In this document: one piece after another, positions 55,177 through 64,000 of the stretch
Numbering within the stretch: position 1 is the first letter of the stretch
How the letters are laid out: every line of letters begins with the position of its first letter
Source: Lindgomyces ingoldianus
Taxonomy: Eukaryota > Ascomycota > Dothideomycetes > Pleosporales > Lindgomycetaceae
Length of the DNA stretch: 64,000 nucleotides
Assembly: GCF_010093535.1 (NCBI RefSeq)
Contig: NW_022985193.1
Location: 767,132-831,131 of the forward strand
Direction of reading: 5' to 3'
Notes under the pieces: generated by a model
The model's input: only the letters and a program-made list of their open reading frames with translations
Database searches by the model: none
Told to the model about the DNA's origin: nothing
Program-made: the position numbers and the translations under genes

Positions 55177-55835
55177 CTATTCTTATCTTTTTAAACTTAT
55201 AATAACTACTTTAGTAAATATCTAGCTTATTATAAACCTTATTTTATTAAAGTTGTACATATTATTATTCTAGATGCTATACTTAGCTTTAATATTTTTT
55301 ATAAAGTTAAACTAGCTTTAAATTACTAAAAAAAATTTATAAAAAGCTTTTTTATAGTTATACTTACACTTAAACTTTACTTTAAGCTTTAAGTAACACT
55401 TAATAAATATATTAAGCTAGTTTATGCTAATATAGCCTATATTATGCTTAGCGTGTAAAGAATTAGCTATATTAGCTATAGCTGCTAGCTAGGGGGGAAA
55501 TCCTTATGTATTTAGCTTAAGTATGTGCTAAATAATTACCTACTTCTTATTATTATCTAGCTTTTATAAGTTAGCTATATAATTAGCTTAGAAAAGTTGT
55601 CTAGCGCGTTAGTTACTTATTATCTTTTAACAGACTTTATAAATAGCTGCAGTGTGTTACTTAAAAAGTGTTATATTTTATTTAAAAGCTTAAAGTATAA
55701 GCTACATCTAACATTTTTTTAATATATCTAAGTAGTGTTATTAGGAATGCATTAGTGTAGAAAGAGTAGTGTAGTAAGGTCTTAGTAAAAGTAAGTAACT
55801 TAGGTGTGTAAGCAACTCGCCTGTGAAGTACGTTA

Positions 55836-56285
55836 CACATAAATGCATTATAAAGAGCTAAAGAAGCAGTGTTTCTCTACAAGCAGGAAAATAGAAGATA
55901 GCACCTAGTAGCATATTATTTAGCAAAATTCTCTCTTTTAGAACAGAAATACAGCAATTCTAATAAAGAACTAAAAGTAATAGTAAATGCGCTAAAGGCA
56001 TAGAAAATAAAGCTATAAAAAACTAGCTAATAGTTTATTATATACACTAACTACGCTAACCTAGTTACTTTCTTAATAATAAAAAAGTTGTTACTAATGC
56101 ACATGTAATAGGCTATAGAATTAGCCTAGTTTAACTTTATAATAAAACACATAGTAGGCGCTAATAACTAATAAGTAGACGCCTTAAGCAGATAAGCTAA
56201 CTACTTTAAAACAAAAAAAAGACATAAAAGAATTTATAATATTTAAAGAAACCCTAGATAAATTAGTTTATAATAGGCTAGATCT
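55836..56285 (+). pseudogene. Gyp-C RNase H region, degenerate
   Basis: The plus-strand frame at 55875-55995 reads AVFLYKQENRR, HLVAYYLAKFSLLEQKYSNS and NKELKVIVNALKA, the Gypsy RNase H phrase HPVAYFSKK-S--E--Y---DKELLAIV-A---W. It ends abruptly at the Gyp-A LTR. Confidence 0.88.
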
Positions 56286-56876
56286 TGTTACAATCCTTGC
56301 TTTGTAGAAGCACTTAGGTCTATGATATTCCTAGAGGAGAAGTAGGACGGGTGATAGGGGCCAACGGCAGGGTGTACAGTCCCGCGTATAGGCTATTAGG
56401 CTACTAGAGGGGAAGCAGAGTGACTAGATTATAGTTTGCCCTATGTGCAGCAGTATAGTTGCTAGGGTTAAACAGTCCTGTTAGACAGAGTTAGAGGTAT
56501 ATATAGTGTAAGATATATAAATAGTATTACAGCTCTTTAGAAAGCTAAATGCTACTTAGTCTATATAAAAAATAAACTAAATGTTAAACACATCTTCTAA
56601 TAGTTGTTTAATATAGAAACTATATATATATACAAAAAGTGCTAAGGTAAGTAGGATAAGTTTATGTAAGTTTACTAAGAAAAGCTCTCTAAGCTCTCTT
56701 AGACTTATAGGACTTATAGCCTATTTTTCTACTAGATAACGCACTCTTCTATTACTGCAGGCAGTAGTGCTGCTTCTGTGTCCTCTAACTAGTCTATAAG
56801 CAAGCCCTGCTCTAATCTAGCTAGATTGTGGAGCACTGCTAGTAGAGTTATGCTAGTCTAACTGTGGACTGTAACA
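56286..56876 (-). repeat. Gyp-A 3' LTR (591 bp)
   Basis: The LTR runs TGTTACAATCC to GACTGTAACA. The outer part (56286-56480) is little mutated; the inner part is moderately mutated. It matches 2914-3506 along its full length. Confidence 0.9.
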
Positions 56877-56892
56877 CGCTGCCCCTTCTCCC
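56877..56892 (-). other. Polypurine tract of Gyp-A
   Basis: On the minus strand GGGAGAAGGGGCAGCG runs directly into the 3' LTR, supporting minus orientation. Confidence 0.75.
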
Positions 56893-58391
56893 TAGCAGCG
56901 TCCTTACTGCTCTGCTTACACAACTGTGTTAGTAAAAGTTTATTTATAAAGTAAGCACCTACTTACTAGAAGGCATTCTTAATATTTATTTTTTTAAGCT
57001 AAATAGCTTACTAGTCTTATTTATTTTATTATTTTTATACTGCTTTTTATTTTAATTCTTTTTACTAGATAAAGATAAGACTCTGCAGCGCTTACTAGTT
57101 ATTAGAGTTATCTTATATGCTAACTTTGTCCTTAAATAAATATGTTAAGTGTGTAAAAAAAACAGTAGGTGTAATACTTTTATTTTAGACACTGCATAAA
57201 ATTAGTTAGAGAGGGAGAAAGAGACACTTCTTTAAGATGCTGCGCTAACAAGAGTTTATAAATAAAAGCTTAATAAAGAAATGTTGCGTTAGGTTTAAAA
57301 AACTTTAAAGGTAAAAGCTAAAAAGTGTTTTAAATAAGATTATATTTAAAGATTACTAGATCTGCTAAAAGCTTAACGCGTAAAGTATTTAAAAGGGGAC
57401 CTTTTCTTCTTAGACAAGATAAAAGCTCTTAAGGCTAAAGTAAAGAGCTGTTCCCCTTTACAGTCCTTATTAGCTAAGACTTATCTCTAAAGGCTGCTGC
57501 TATTTAGTAATAACATAGCTGTTTTTTTTTAATATAGGTGCTTTATTGCCTAGCTAGTTTCTTTTAGACAAGCCTAAAGGTACCTCTATACTAACAGCTG
57601 CGCGTTCTGTAAATTCTTAGCTAGTTTTTATGTGTTTTTACTAGTAAGCTACTTTTTTTATTTTACTAAAAATTTCTTTCTATTTTTTTAATTACTAATA
57701 ATGTGTTTAACTTTATACTTTATTTCTTTATCTTTTTATTTTTATATAGATAGGGGAATCTTTTTAAGTGCCTTTTCTAATCTAGAGACATAGAACTATA
57801 GGTGTATTTTTATGTATAGAGGAAGCTTAAGCTTGTAGTTGTCCTGTTAGGTTTATAGAACTATATATAGTCTTATTCTTTTTTCTGCTAGCTTCCTAGA
57901 GGGTCTAGATATCTTAAGGTTCTTAGTGTTAAAATATACATAGTCTTCTAAGTAAATTCTTAGTCCTAGTTATTATAATTTATTTGCATATTATTTTATT
58001 ATTTTCTAACTAGATCTAGCTTTAATTGCTAACTTTTTATATATATTTTATAAGTTTAATAACTAGTCTATTAATTTTTAAAAGTTTATAAGCTAGTTTT
58101 CTTATAGCATAAAGTATAAGTTATAACTAAAGTTAGCCTTATATAGCATTTCTTTTATTGTAGCTAATTCTACTATGTTAATAGCTAGCTAGGCTATTAA
58201 GAGCCACTCTGCCTAATTATGCTAGATGTAAGAGATGTACTTTCTTAGGTATTTTTCTACCTTAGCATTTGCTCTCTTAGTTTAGCTGTCTGTTTGTAGA
58301 TAGTATGCTATAAATAGTTTATGCGTTATAAAGAGGTGTTATATAGCTGCCTTTTAGAATCTACTAGTAAACAGTTTATCTTAATTAGAGA
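56893..58391 (-). pseudogene. Gyp-A integrase and pol end, degenerate
   Basis: By position this is the integrase C-terminus and 3' end of pol. Frames are closed everywhere and I see no secure motif. An unmutated patch at 56877-56935 adjoins the LTR. Confidence 0.5.
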
Positions 58392-58393
58392 TA

Positions 58394-60288
58394 ACGTACT
58401 TTATAGGCGAGTTGCTTACACACCTAAGTCACTTATTTTTGCTAAGACCCTACTACACTACTTTTCCTATACTAATGCATTTCTAACAACACTACTTAAA
58501 CATGTTAAAGAAATGTTAGATGCAGCTTATGCTTTAAGCTTTTAAATAAGACGCAACACTTTCTAAGCTTTTAAATAAGACGCAACACTTTCTAAGCAAC
58601 ACGCTGCAGCTATCTACAGGGTCTTTTAAAAGATAATAAGTGACTAACGCGCTAGATAACCTTTCTAAGCTAATTATATAGCTAACTTATAAAAGCTAGA
58701 TAATAACAAGAAGCAGGTAATTATTTAGCACATACTTAAGCTAGATGCGCAAGGATTTCCCCCCTAGCTAGTAGCTATAGCTAATATAGCTAATTCTTTG
58801 CACACTAAGCATAATATAGGCTATATTAGCATAAACTAGCTTAATACATTTATTAAGTGTTACTTAAAGCTTAAAGTAAAGTTTAAGTGTAAGTATAACT
58901 ATAAAAAAGCTTTTTATAAAAATCCTATAGTAATTTAAAGCTAGTTTAACCTTATAAAGAATATTAAAGCTAAGTATAGCATCTAGGATAACAACATGTA
59001 CAACTTTAATAAAATAGAGTTTATAATAGGCTAGATATTTACTAGAGCAGTTGTTATAAGTTTAGAGAGATAAGGACAGCTAAAAGCAGTCTAGCTAGGC
59101 AACTAGGAGTAGACAACAGCTATTTAGGGCATTAATGCTAAAGGGTAAGCTATTTTGCTTTTTATTATTTTCTAAGGTAGTAACTACCTTTTAAACTAGT
59201 ATAAAAAGGAAAATTTACTTTAAGATTAAGTTATTATAATTTCTAAGCACAGCTAGACTACTAATTAGCTTAGTCTAGACTAGTTAAAGCACTTTAACGC
59301 GCATATAAAGAAGCGTACTATTAGCAGCTACTGTCTGCTAGTTATTAATAGCTATAAAAGCTATAACTTACTTTATTTTTAGTAATACTATAAAAATAAT
59401 AAAATTATTACTATTTATATACTTTTTTACTTATTACACTTTTTATAGCTACTTAATGTAGGTTATTTTACTTTTTTTAAAAAAGTGTATAAGCGCTAAG
59501 CTAAAAACCTTATACATAACTAGATTACTTATATTATAAAAATAAAGTTCCTACTATGCTTTAAAGTAGCTTATAATGCTATAATTACTTTTAGTAATAT
59601 TTAAAAAGAGTTTTAAGGCGCTAGATTAGTTCCTTTTAACTTATAATAAGTTATAATAGGCCTTAATATAAAGTTACGCACTCTATTACTACTACTACTT
59701 ATATATAATAAGCTCTAGTAGTTGTAAACTCTAAGTAATACTTTAAAACCTAAGTTATAATTAATGCTTATAAAAATAAAAATTTAAAAGCATATAAATA
59801 GTTTACTAACTTTTATAGTTAAGGTGTTTAAAAAAGTCTTAAAAAATGCAGTAATAATTACATATAAGCTAGTATTAGCATAATAAGAAATTACTAGGCT
59901 TTAAGCAGCTAATAAGGCTGCTACATAATGTAAATTATATAAAAGAAAGTAGATTAAGGCAGAAAAGACCTTAATAATTTAAAAAGGCCTACGCTTAACA
60001 GCTCTAAAAAAGTTTAAAGTGCGCAGTAATAGAAAGAAGGTAAAGAAGTAGGTGCAAGCTAAAGTAGGTAAGCTATCCTAAAGGCGCTGCAGATAGTGTA
60101 ATTAGACTAGGCATAACACGCAAATATATAAGTAAGAAGTAGAAGTAGTATCTAAATAATATTCTAGGCTGTACTATACTATATAGTGCTAGAGCAGGTT
60201 GTTATAGGGTATAATAGAGTTTGTTAGGGTGGGGTCTTAGCAAAAGTAAGCGACTTAGGTGTGTAAGCAACTTGCCTATGAAGTACGT
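58394..60288 (+). mobile_element. Fot-B copy 5, full-length Fot1/pogo-like element (1895 bp)
   Basis: Inverted repeats of about 58 bp (ACGTACTTTATAGGCGAG at the left; TTGCCTATGAAGTACGT at the right) are flanked by TA (58392-58393, 60289-60290). Plus-strand translation at about 58990-59170 reads NMYNFNKIEFIIG, then TRAVVISLER, GQLKAV, TTAI and GINAKG-AILLFIIF. This is the Fot1/pogo DDE transposase core (YNFDE-GF---G, then the N-EW-T-I--INA-G segment); the catalytic Asp is replaced by Asn. A 27-bp block near 58560 is duplicated in tandem (ACGCAACACTTTCTAAG). Frames are RIP-broken. Confidence 0.93.
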
Positions 60289-60290
60289 TA

Positions 60291-63200
60291 ATAACTTTAG
60301 AGCATTTATATACTAATACAACATTCTGTTTAAGTTTATAGATAAACTTTTTTGCTGTTATTATTTTCTCTAATAGCTAAGTATGTAAATATTTAGTAGT
60401 CTTATTAAAAGCAACTATAATTATATTACACATTCTTTCTATTTCTAGTTCTTTAGATAGAGGAAGTTTTGTAATAAAGTCTATTATAATTATTATCTAT
60501 AGTTGCTTTAGGGCTTTAATTAGTTATAAGTATTTATAAGCTTTGTGCCTTTATAAGTTGTTTCTGTTACAGGTATTACATTCTTTAAGCACCTTAGTGC
60601 ACAATTGCTTTACTTTTAGTATACATTATAGTATAGCAGCTTTTAACTTCTTCTAGAGGGTGCCTATTTCTAGGTGTCTAAACATTAGGGATTTATAATA
60701 TTTATAGATTAAGTTTTTCTATCCCTACTTATTTACTATAAGTATGTAGAATTTTTTTATAAGCTAAGGCTTATTATAGATCTATTCTTTATTAGTTTTT
60801 TTAAAGAGAGTAAACTTTTTAGTTTTTTCCTCTTCTCTGTTAAAGTAATCTAGCTTTTAGCTAAGAGTGTTAGCCTACTAGTTTTATGCTTTTAAAATGT
60901 GCTTAATAATATAATTAAATTGCGCAAGCTCTATTACTTATCTTATGTGCATTAGTAAAAGTTTCTTTACTATTAAAAACATAACTAAATTTACATAGTT
61001 AGTTATAATATAAAAAGGTTTTGCTATCCTGTGTAGCTCTATAGCCTATACTCTTATAGCATTTAATATTGCTTTTAGTTCTTTATTAGGTATGCTATAG
61101 CCTGCTTTAGGTCCTAAAAACTTAGCAGAATAGTACACTACTAGGTGCTATCTTCTGTCTTCCTGTTTTTAGTAAAACGCAGCTCTGCTAGCTTCTAAGA
61201 ATGCGTCTGTGTAGATCTTAGTATCTAGTTATAGGTTATACATCCTTAACACTAGTTTAGCTGTTATAGCTTATTTTAGCACTATAAATGCTTTATTTAT
61301 TTATAAGGTCTAGACAAACTTTGCTATTGCCTATTCCTTAGTAGTAGTGTTTATTAGGGGTATAGTAATTTTTAAGTAGTTTTTAATTATTTATCTAACA
61401 TATTCTAATAGTCTAAGAAATCTTTTAACTTTCTTAACTATTATATGTTTTAGCTATTTAAGTACCTTTTATATTTTAGCTAAGTTAATTTTTATTTCCT
61501 TACTATTAATTATAAATCCTAAATATTCTATCTTAGTAACATAGAATTTACACTTAGAGAGCTGTAGGTAGAGCCTGTATTTCTTTAGTTTTTCTAAGAC
61601 TTTTTATACCTTCTGTATGTAGTCTTTAAGGCTATCCTTTAAATAGATAAGGACGTTGTCTAAGTATACTAGAGTAAAGATGTTAAAATATAGATTAAGA
61701 GCTATGTTAATAATTTACTAAAATATTACTAAAGCATTTATTAAGCTAAACAGCATTACTAATAATTTATAAAGTCTTTATAGAGTTCTAAATGCTATAA
61801 GCTACTTATCTTTTTCTTTTATTCTTATTTTATTAAATTTGTCTTATACATTAAACTTTATAAAGTACTAGGTTTCTTTTAGTTAGTTTATAATATTATA
61901 TATAATTAGTAAAAGAAACTAGTCTTAGATTATGTTATTGTTTAGAGTTCTATAATTCTAATAAATGCAGATCTTTTTTTTTCTTTTTTACAAAAACTAC
62001 TGCTAAGGCAACTAGGCTGTAGCTTTTTTAAATGTAGCCTTATACTAGTATTTAGTTAACATATTCTTGTAGGGCTTCTTTTTACATCCTTATTAAAGGG
62101 CAAAGCTTATAAGTTTTTAGATTATAATTTTTTACTAAATTAATTATATAGTCCTAAAGTTAATGTAGGGGCAATTCTTCTAGATTAGCAGGCGTCTTAA
62201 ACATATCCCTATAGTCTTTATATTTAATAGGGATGCTGCCTTCTTCTTAGATTCTAAAGATCTTAACTTATTTTACATTATTATTAGCCTTAATTTTTTT
62301 ATAAGTAACCTTTTTTAGTTTTTTTTTTATTATTTTTACTACTTAGGCCTTAGGTTTTTAATAAGGGAACTTTTAAAGTTTCCTTTTTTTAGAGTAGTAA
62401 CTGCTACCTTACTTTACTTATTTATAGACTAAGCATAAGTTGTTATAGCATGCTAACTAAGTTATGTCTATATAATTATTAGGACTTTCTATAGTTATTA
62501 TTCTCTAATTAATAGCAGAGTTATGTGTTTTTAGCTAATTATAACCTAGAATTATGTTGTACTTGCCTTTTAGTAAGAGTATACTTATAGACTTCTAATC
62601 TCTTGTGTTTAAAGTTCTAAGGTCTTTTTTATATATTTTTAGGTTAATTTATTCTTTGCTGTACTTAATTAAAGATGCATTAGTAAGGGTTACCTTAAAT
62701 AAGTTTTTTTTTAATTTAGAATAAAATATTTTGTTTATCTACCTAATCTTTGTCTATTATAGTAAAGGTACATCTACTATTAACTAGGGCTAACCCTAAC
62801 TGTCTTTTAAACATAAAAGTTGTAGTTAGGCTGTGCCTTACTTCTTATCCTACTGCTACTAGAGCTAATATATTATAAAAAACTTCTTTATTTTCTAATA
62901 AGTAGGAGTTAATGTTTTAAAAGTTGTTATTAAATTTATCTTTTTTTTATAGACCTAGTGCTTTTTGTTGCAACAGTTAGCTGCTTCACACTTATAATCC
63001 TCTACTAGGTAATAAGATGTTAGGTAGTCTTCTTTTTTTACTACTTTTTATTAAAAGTAATAAAACTTATAGTTATTTTTATTTTTATAATCTAGCTATT
63101 TTTCTTACTTATAAAAAGAGGCTGTCTAGCAGGTGTAGCAGTTTATAGTTTTGCAGGCTAAGGCTGTTCCCTGCTATAGGCACCTATTATAGTTCTTTTT

Positions 63201-64000
63201 CTATGTAGGCTACTAGCCTGCTTAGTGCTTATTATTCTAGTGTCTAGTGCAATACTATTGTGTACACTAGTACTAAGAGTATAGATAATTATTAGGTTTA
63301 TGTAAAGTGTTAAAAGGGCTTTTCTAAGTCTACTAAAAGTATTCTTGTGTCTATACTACCTATATAGAGTGTCCTTTCTATTAGCAATTATTAGTGCTAT
63401 AGGTGTTACTTCTGTAAAGCACACACTAGCTATAGTTCTGTTGCATTATAAAGGCCTTCCTGCTAATTATAAGGCCTAGAAGCAGTGTCTTAGGTTTTCT
63501 AAGTACTAGCTTTAGGACTTTAAACTTAGCAGGTCTGCCTAGTCCTTCTAGTTTCTAATCTTAGATCTTAGTAAAAAACTGCTATTATTTTTTATTTTTT
63601 ATAATGTTATATTTAACTTTAGCTATCTATAATATAATATTTAATGTAAGGTAGTTATTACTAATGTTTATTTAGTAAAGCATAACTATGCATTTATTAA
63701 AGTAGTTATGTTATAAACTACACTTCTAGCATTTACATTTCTAGAACTGTCTAGAGAGCTTTCTTGCTAAGGTGCTAAAGGTCTAGTTATAAAGAAAAAA
63801 ACATTTTTCTTTTTTTAAATATTTATAATGTATTCTTAGATCTAAGTCTCTTTCTAATACTTTTTAAAAATTATAAGGTCTTATAACACTTTATTTAAAC
63901 TGCTAAAGTTTTAGACAACTACCTTCTAATACACTTTAAAGTAGTTTCTTAAAGAATAGTTTTCTTTGCATTACTAGTAAAGTTTATTATTTAATCTTTC
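60291..64000 (-). pseudogene. Gyp-A pol: protease to integrase, degenerate
   Basis: The minus-strand frame at about 61700-61480 reads TLVYLDNVLIYLKDSLKDYI, KVLEKLKKYRLYLQLSKCKF and YVTKIEYLGFIINSKEIKIN, a Gypsy reverse transcriptase with YLDD changed to YLDN. RNase H is expected near 61100-61350 (complement of a block containing HLVVYYSAKF at about 61110-61150). Protease and gag end lie toward 64000. Stops fall at Trp/Gln sites. Confidence 0.88.

Larger units (their letters stand above)
45602..55833 (-). mobile_element. Fot-B copy 4 with nested Gyp-D
   Basis: Termini are ACGTACTTTACAGGCAAGC and CGCCTGTGAAGTACGT, with TA at 45600-45601 and 55834-55835. Removing Gyp-D and one CTATT leaves about 1.87 kb. 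The minus-strand transposase remnant around 46750-46800 is the complement of the TTAI-GIN-A segment; Gyp-D interrupts it shortly after. It sits in the reverse transcriptase/RNase H region of Gyp-C. Confidence 0.9.
35965..56285 (+). mobile_element. Gyp-C, Ty3/Gypsy element heavily interrupted; 3' part outside
   Basis: The element starts with a 5' LTR (TGTTACAAC at 35965, TTGTAACA at 38971, itself split by Fot-A copy 3). It continues with gag (39300-40323), an undefined stretch (41427-43024), reverse transcriptase (44161-45599) and RNase H (55836-56285). There it is cut by the right Gyp-A copy, and the integrase and 3' LTR must lie beyond the window. Pieces are joined by removing Fot-B copies 3 and 4 and Fot-A copy 4, each with its TA duplication. 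All frames are RIP-damaged. Confidence 0.85.
56286..64000 (-). mobile_element. Gyp-A right copy, 3' part, with nested Fot-B
   Basis: The 3' LTR (56286-56876) is followed inward by a polypurine tract and a minus-strand pol. The element continues past the right edge. Fot-B copy 5 is inserted at 58392. The five bases outside the LTR are GATCT; the partner is not visible. 62331-64000 matches 1-1670 of the window, the other copy. Confidence 0.9.

Noticed and set aside
58321..58545. 74-codon plus-strand frame
   Set aside because: It crosses the junction between Gyp-A and the terminal repeat of Fot-B copy 5, so it is not one gene.
1..64000. Centromere
   Set aside because: AT-rich nested RIP-mutated transposons are typical of some fungal centromeres, but they are equally typical of other AT-rich compartments; the sequence alone cannot decide, and an intact gene island argues mildly against it.
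1..64000. tRNA or rRNA genes
   Set aside because: I looked for the T-loop GGTTCGA-type box and paired A box and found no convincing cloverleaf; no rRNA-like conserved stretch was seen.

Overview
The window looks like a transposon-dense, AT-rich compartment of a filamentous ascomycete (Pezizomycotina). The evidence is: Fot1/pogo-like DNA transposons; Ty3/Gypsy and Ty1/Copia LTR elements; one intron-containing sugar transporter with 49-53 bp introns and CTAAC/CTGAC branch sites; and massive C:G to T:A transition damage at CpA and CpG that turns Trp and Gln codons into stops, the mark of repeat-induced point mutation (RIP). All function calls are by eye.

Layout, left to right. 1-3506: 5' part of a minus-strand Gypsy element (Gyp-A), ending in its LTR. 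3507-4527 and 15720-27073: old AT-rich DNA broken up by younger insertions. 4528-15719: a complete minus-strand Copia element (Cop-A, target-site duplication (TSD) ACATA) whose LTRs carry a 10-bp minisatellite; it contains a complete plus-strand chromodomain Gypsy element (Gyp-B, 9220-14882, TSD CTTGC). 15720-30749: Fot1-like elements of two families (Fot-A, Fot-B), two miniature LTR elements (TRIM-1, TRIM-2), a gag-only LTR element (TRG-1) and a solo LTR. 30752-35964: the only GC-balanced island, holding the single intact gene, a 562-codon hexose transporter on the minus strand.

35965-56285: a plus-strand Gypsy element (Gyp-C) broken by Fot-A, Fot-B, a foldback Fot-B derivative and solo LTRs; one Fot-B copy itself contains a complete minus-strand Gypsy (Gyp-D, 46816-55176, TSD CTATT), which in turn contains TRIM-1 and Fot-A. 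56286-64000: a second minus-strand Gyp-A copy, running off the window and holding another Fot-B. Nesting reaches four levels. The window has two assembly gaps (15169-15433 and 46974-47298), both inside LTR repeats.

None of the transposon reading frames seen is intact. The small elements (TRIM-1, TRIM-2, TRG-1, deleted Fot-A, foldback Fot-B) must have depended on proteins supplied by others. The most distinctive signal is that RIP damage is repeatedly light in the outer half of each LTR and heavy in the inner half, in several unrelated elements.
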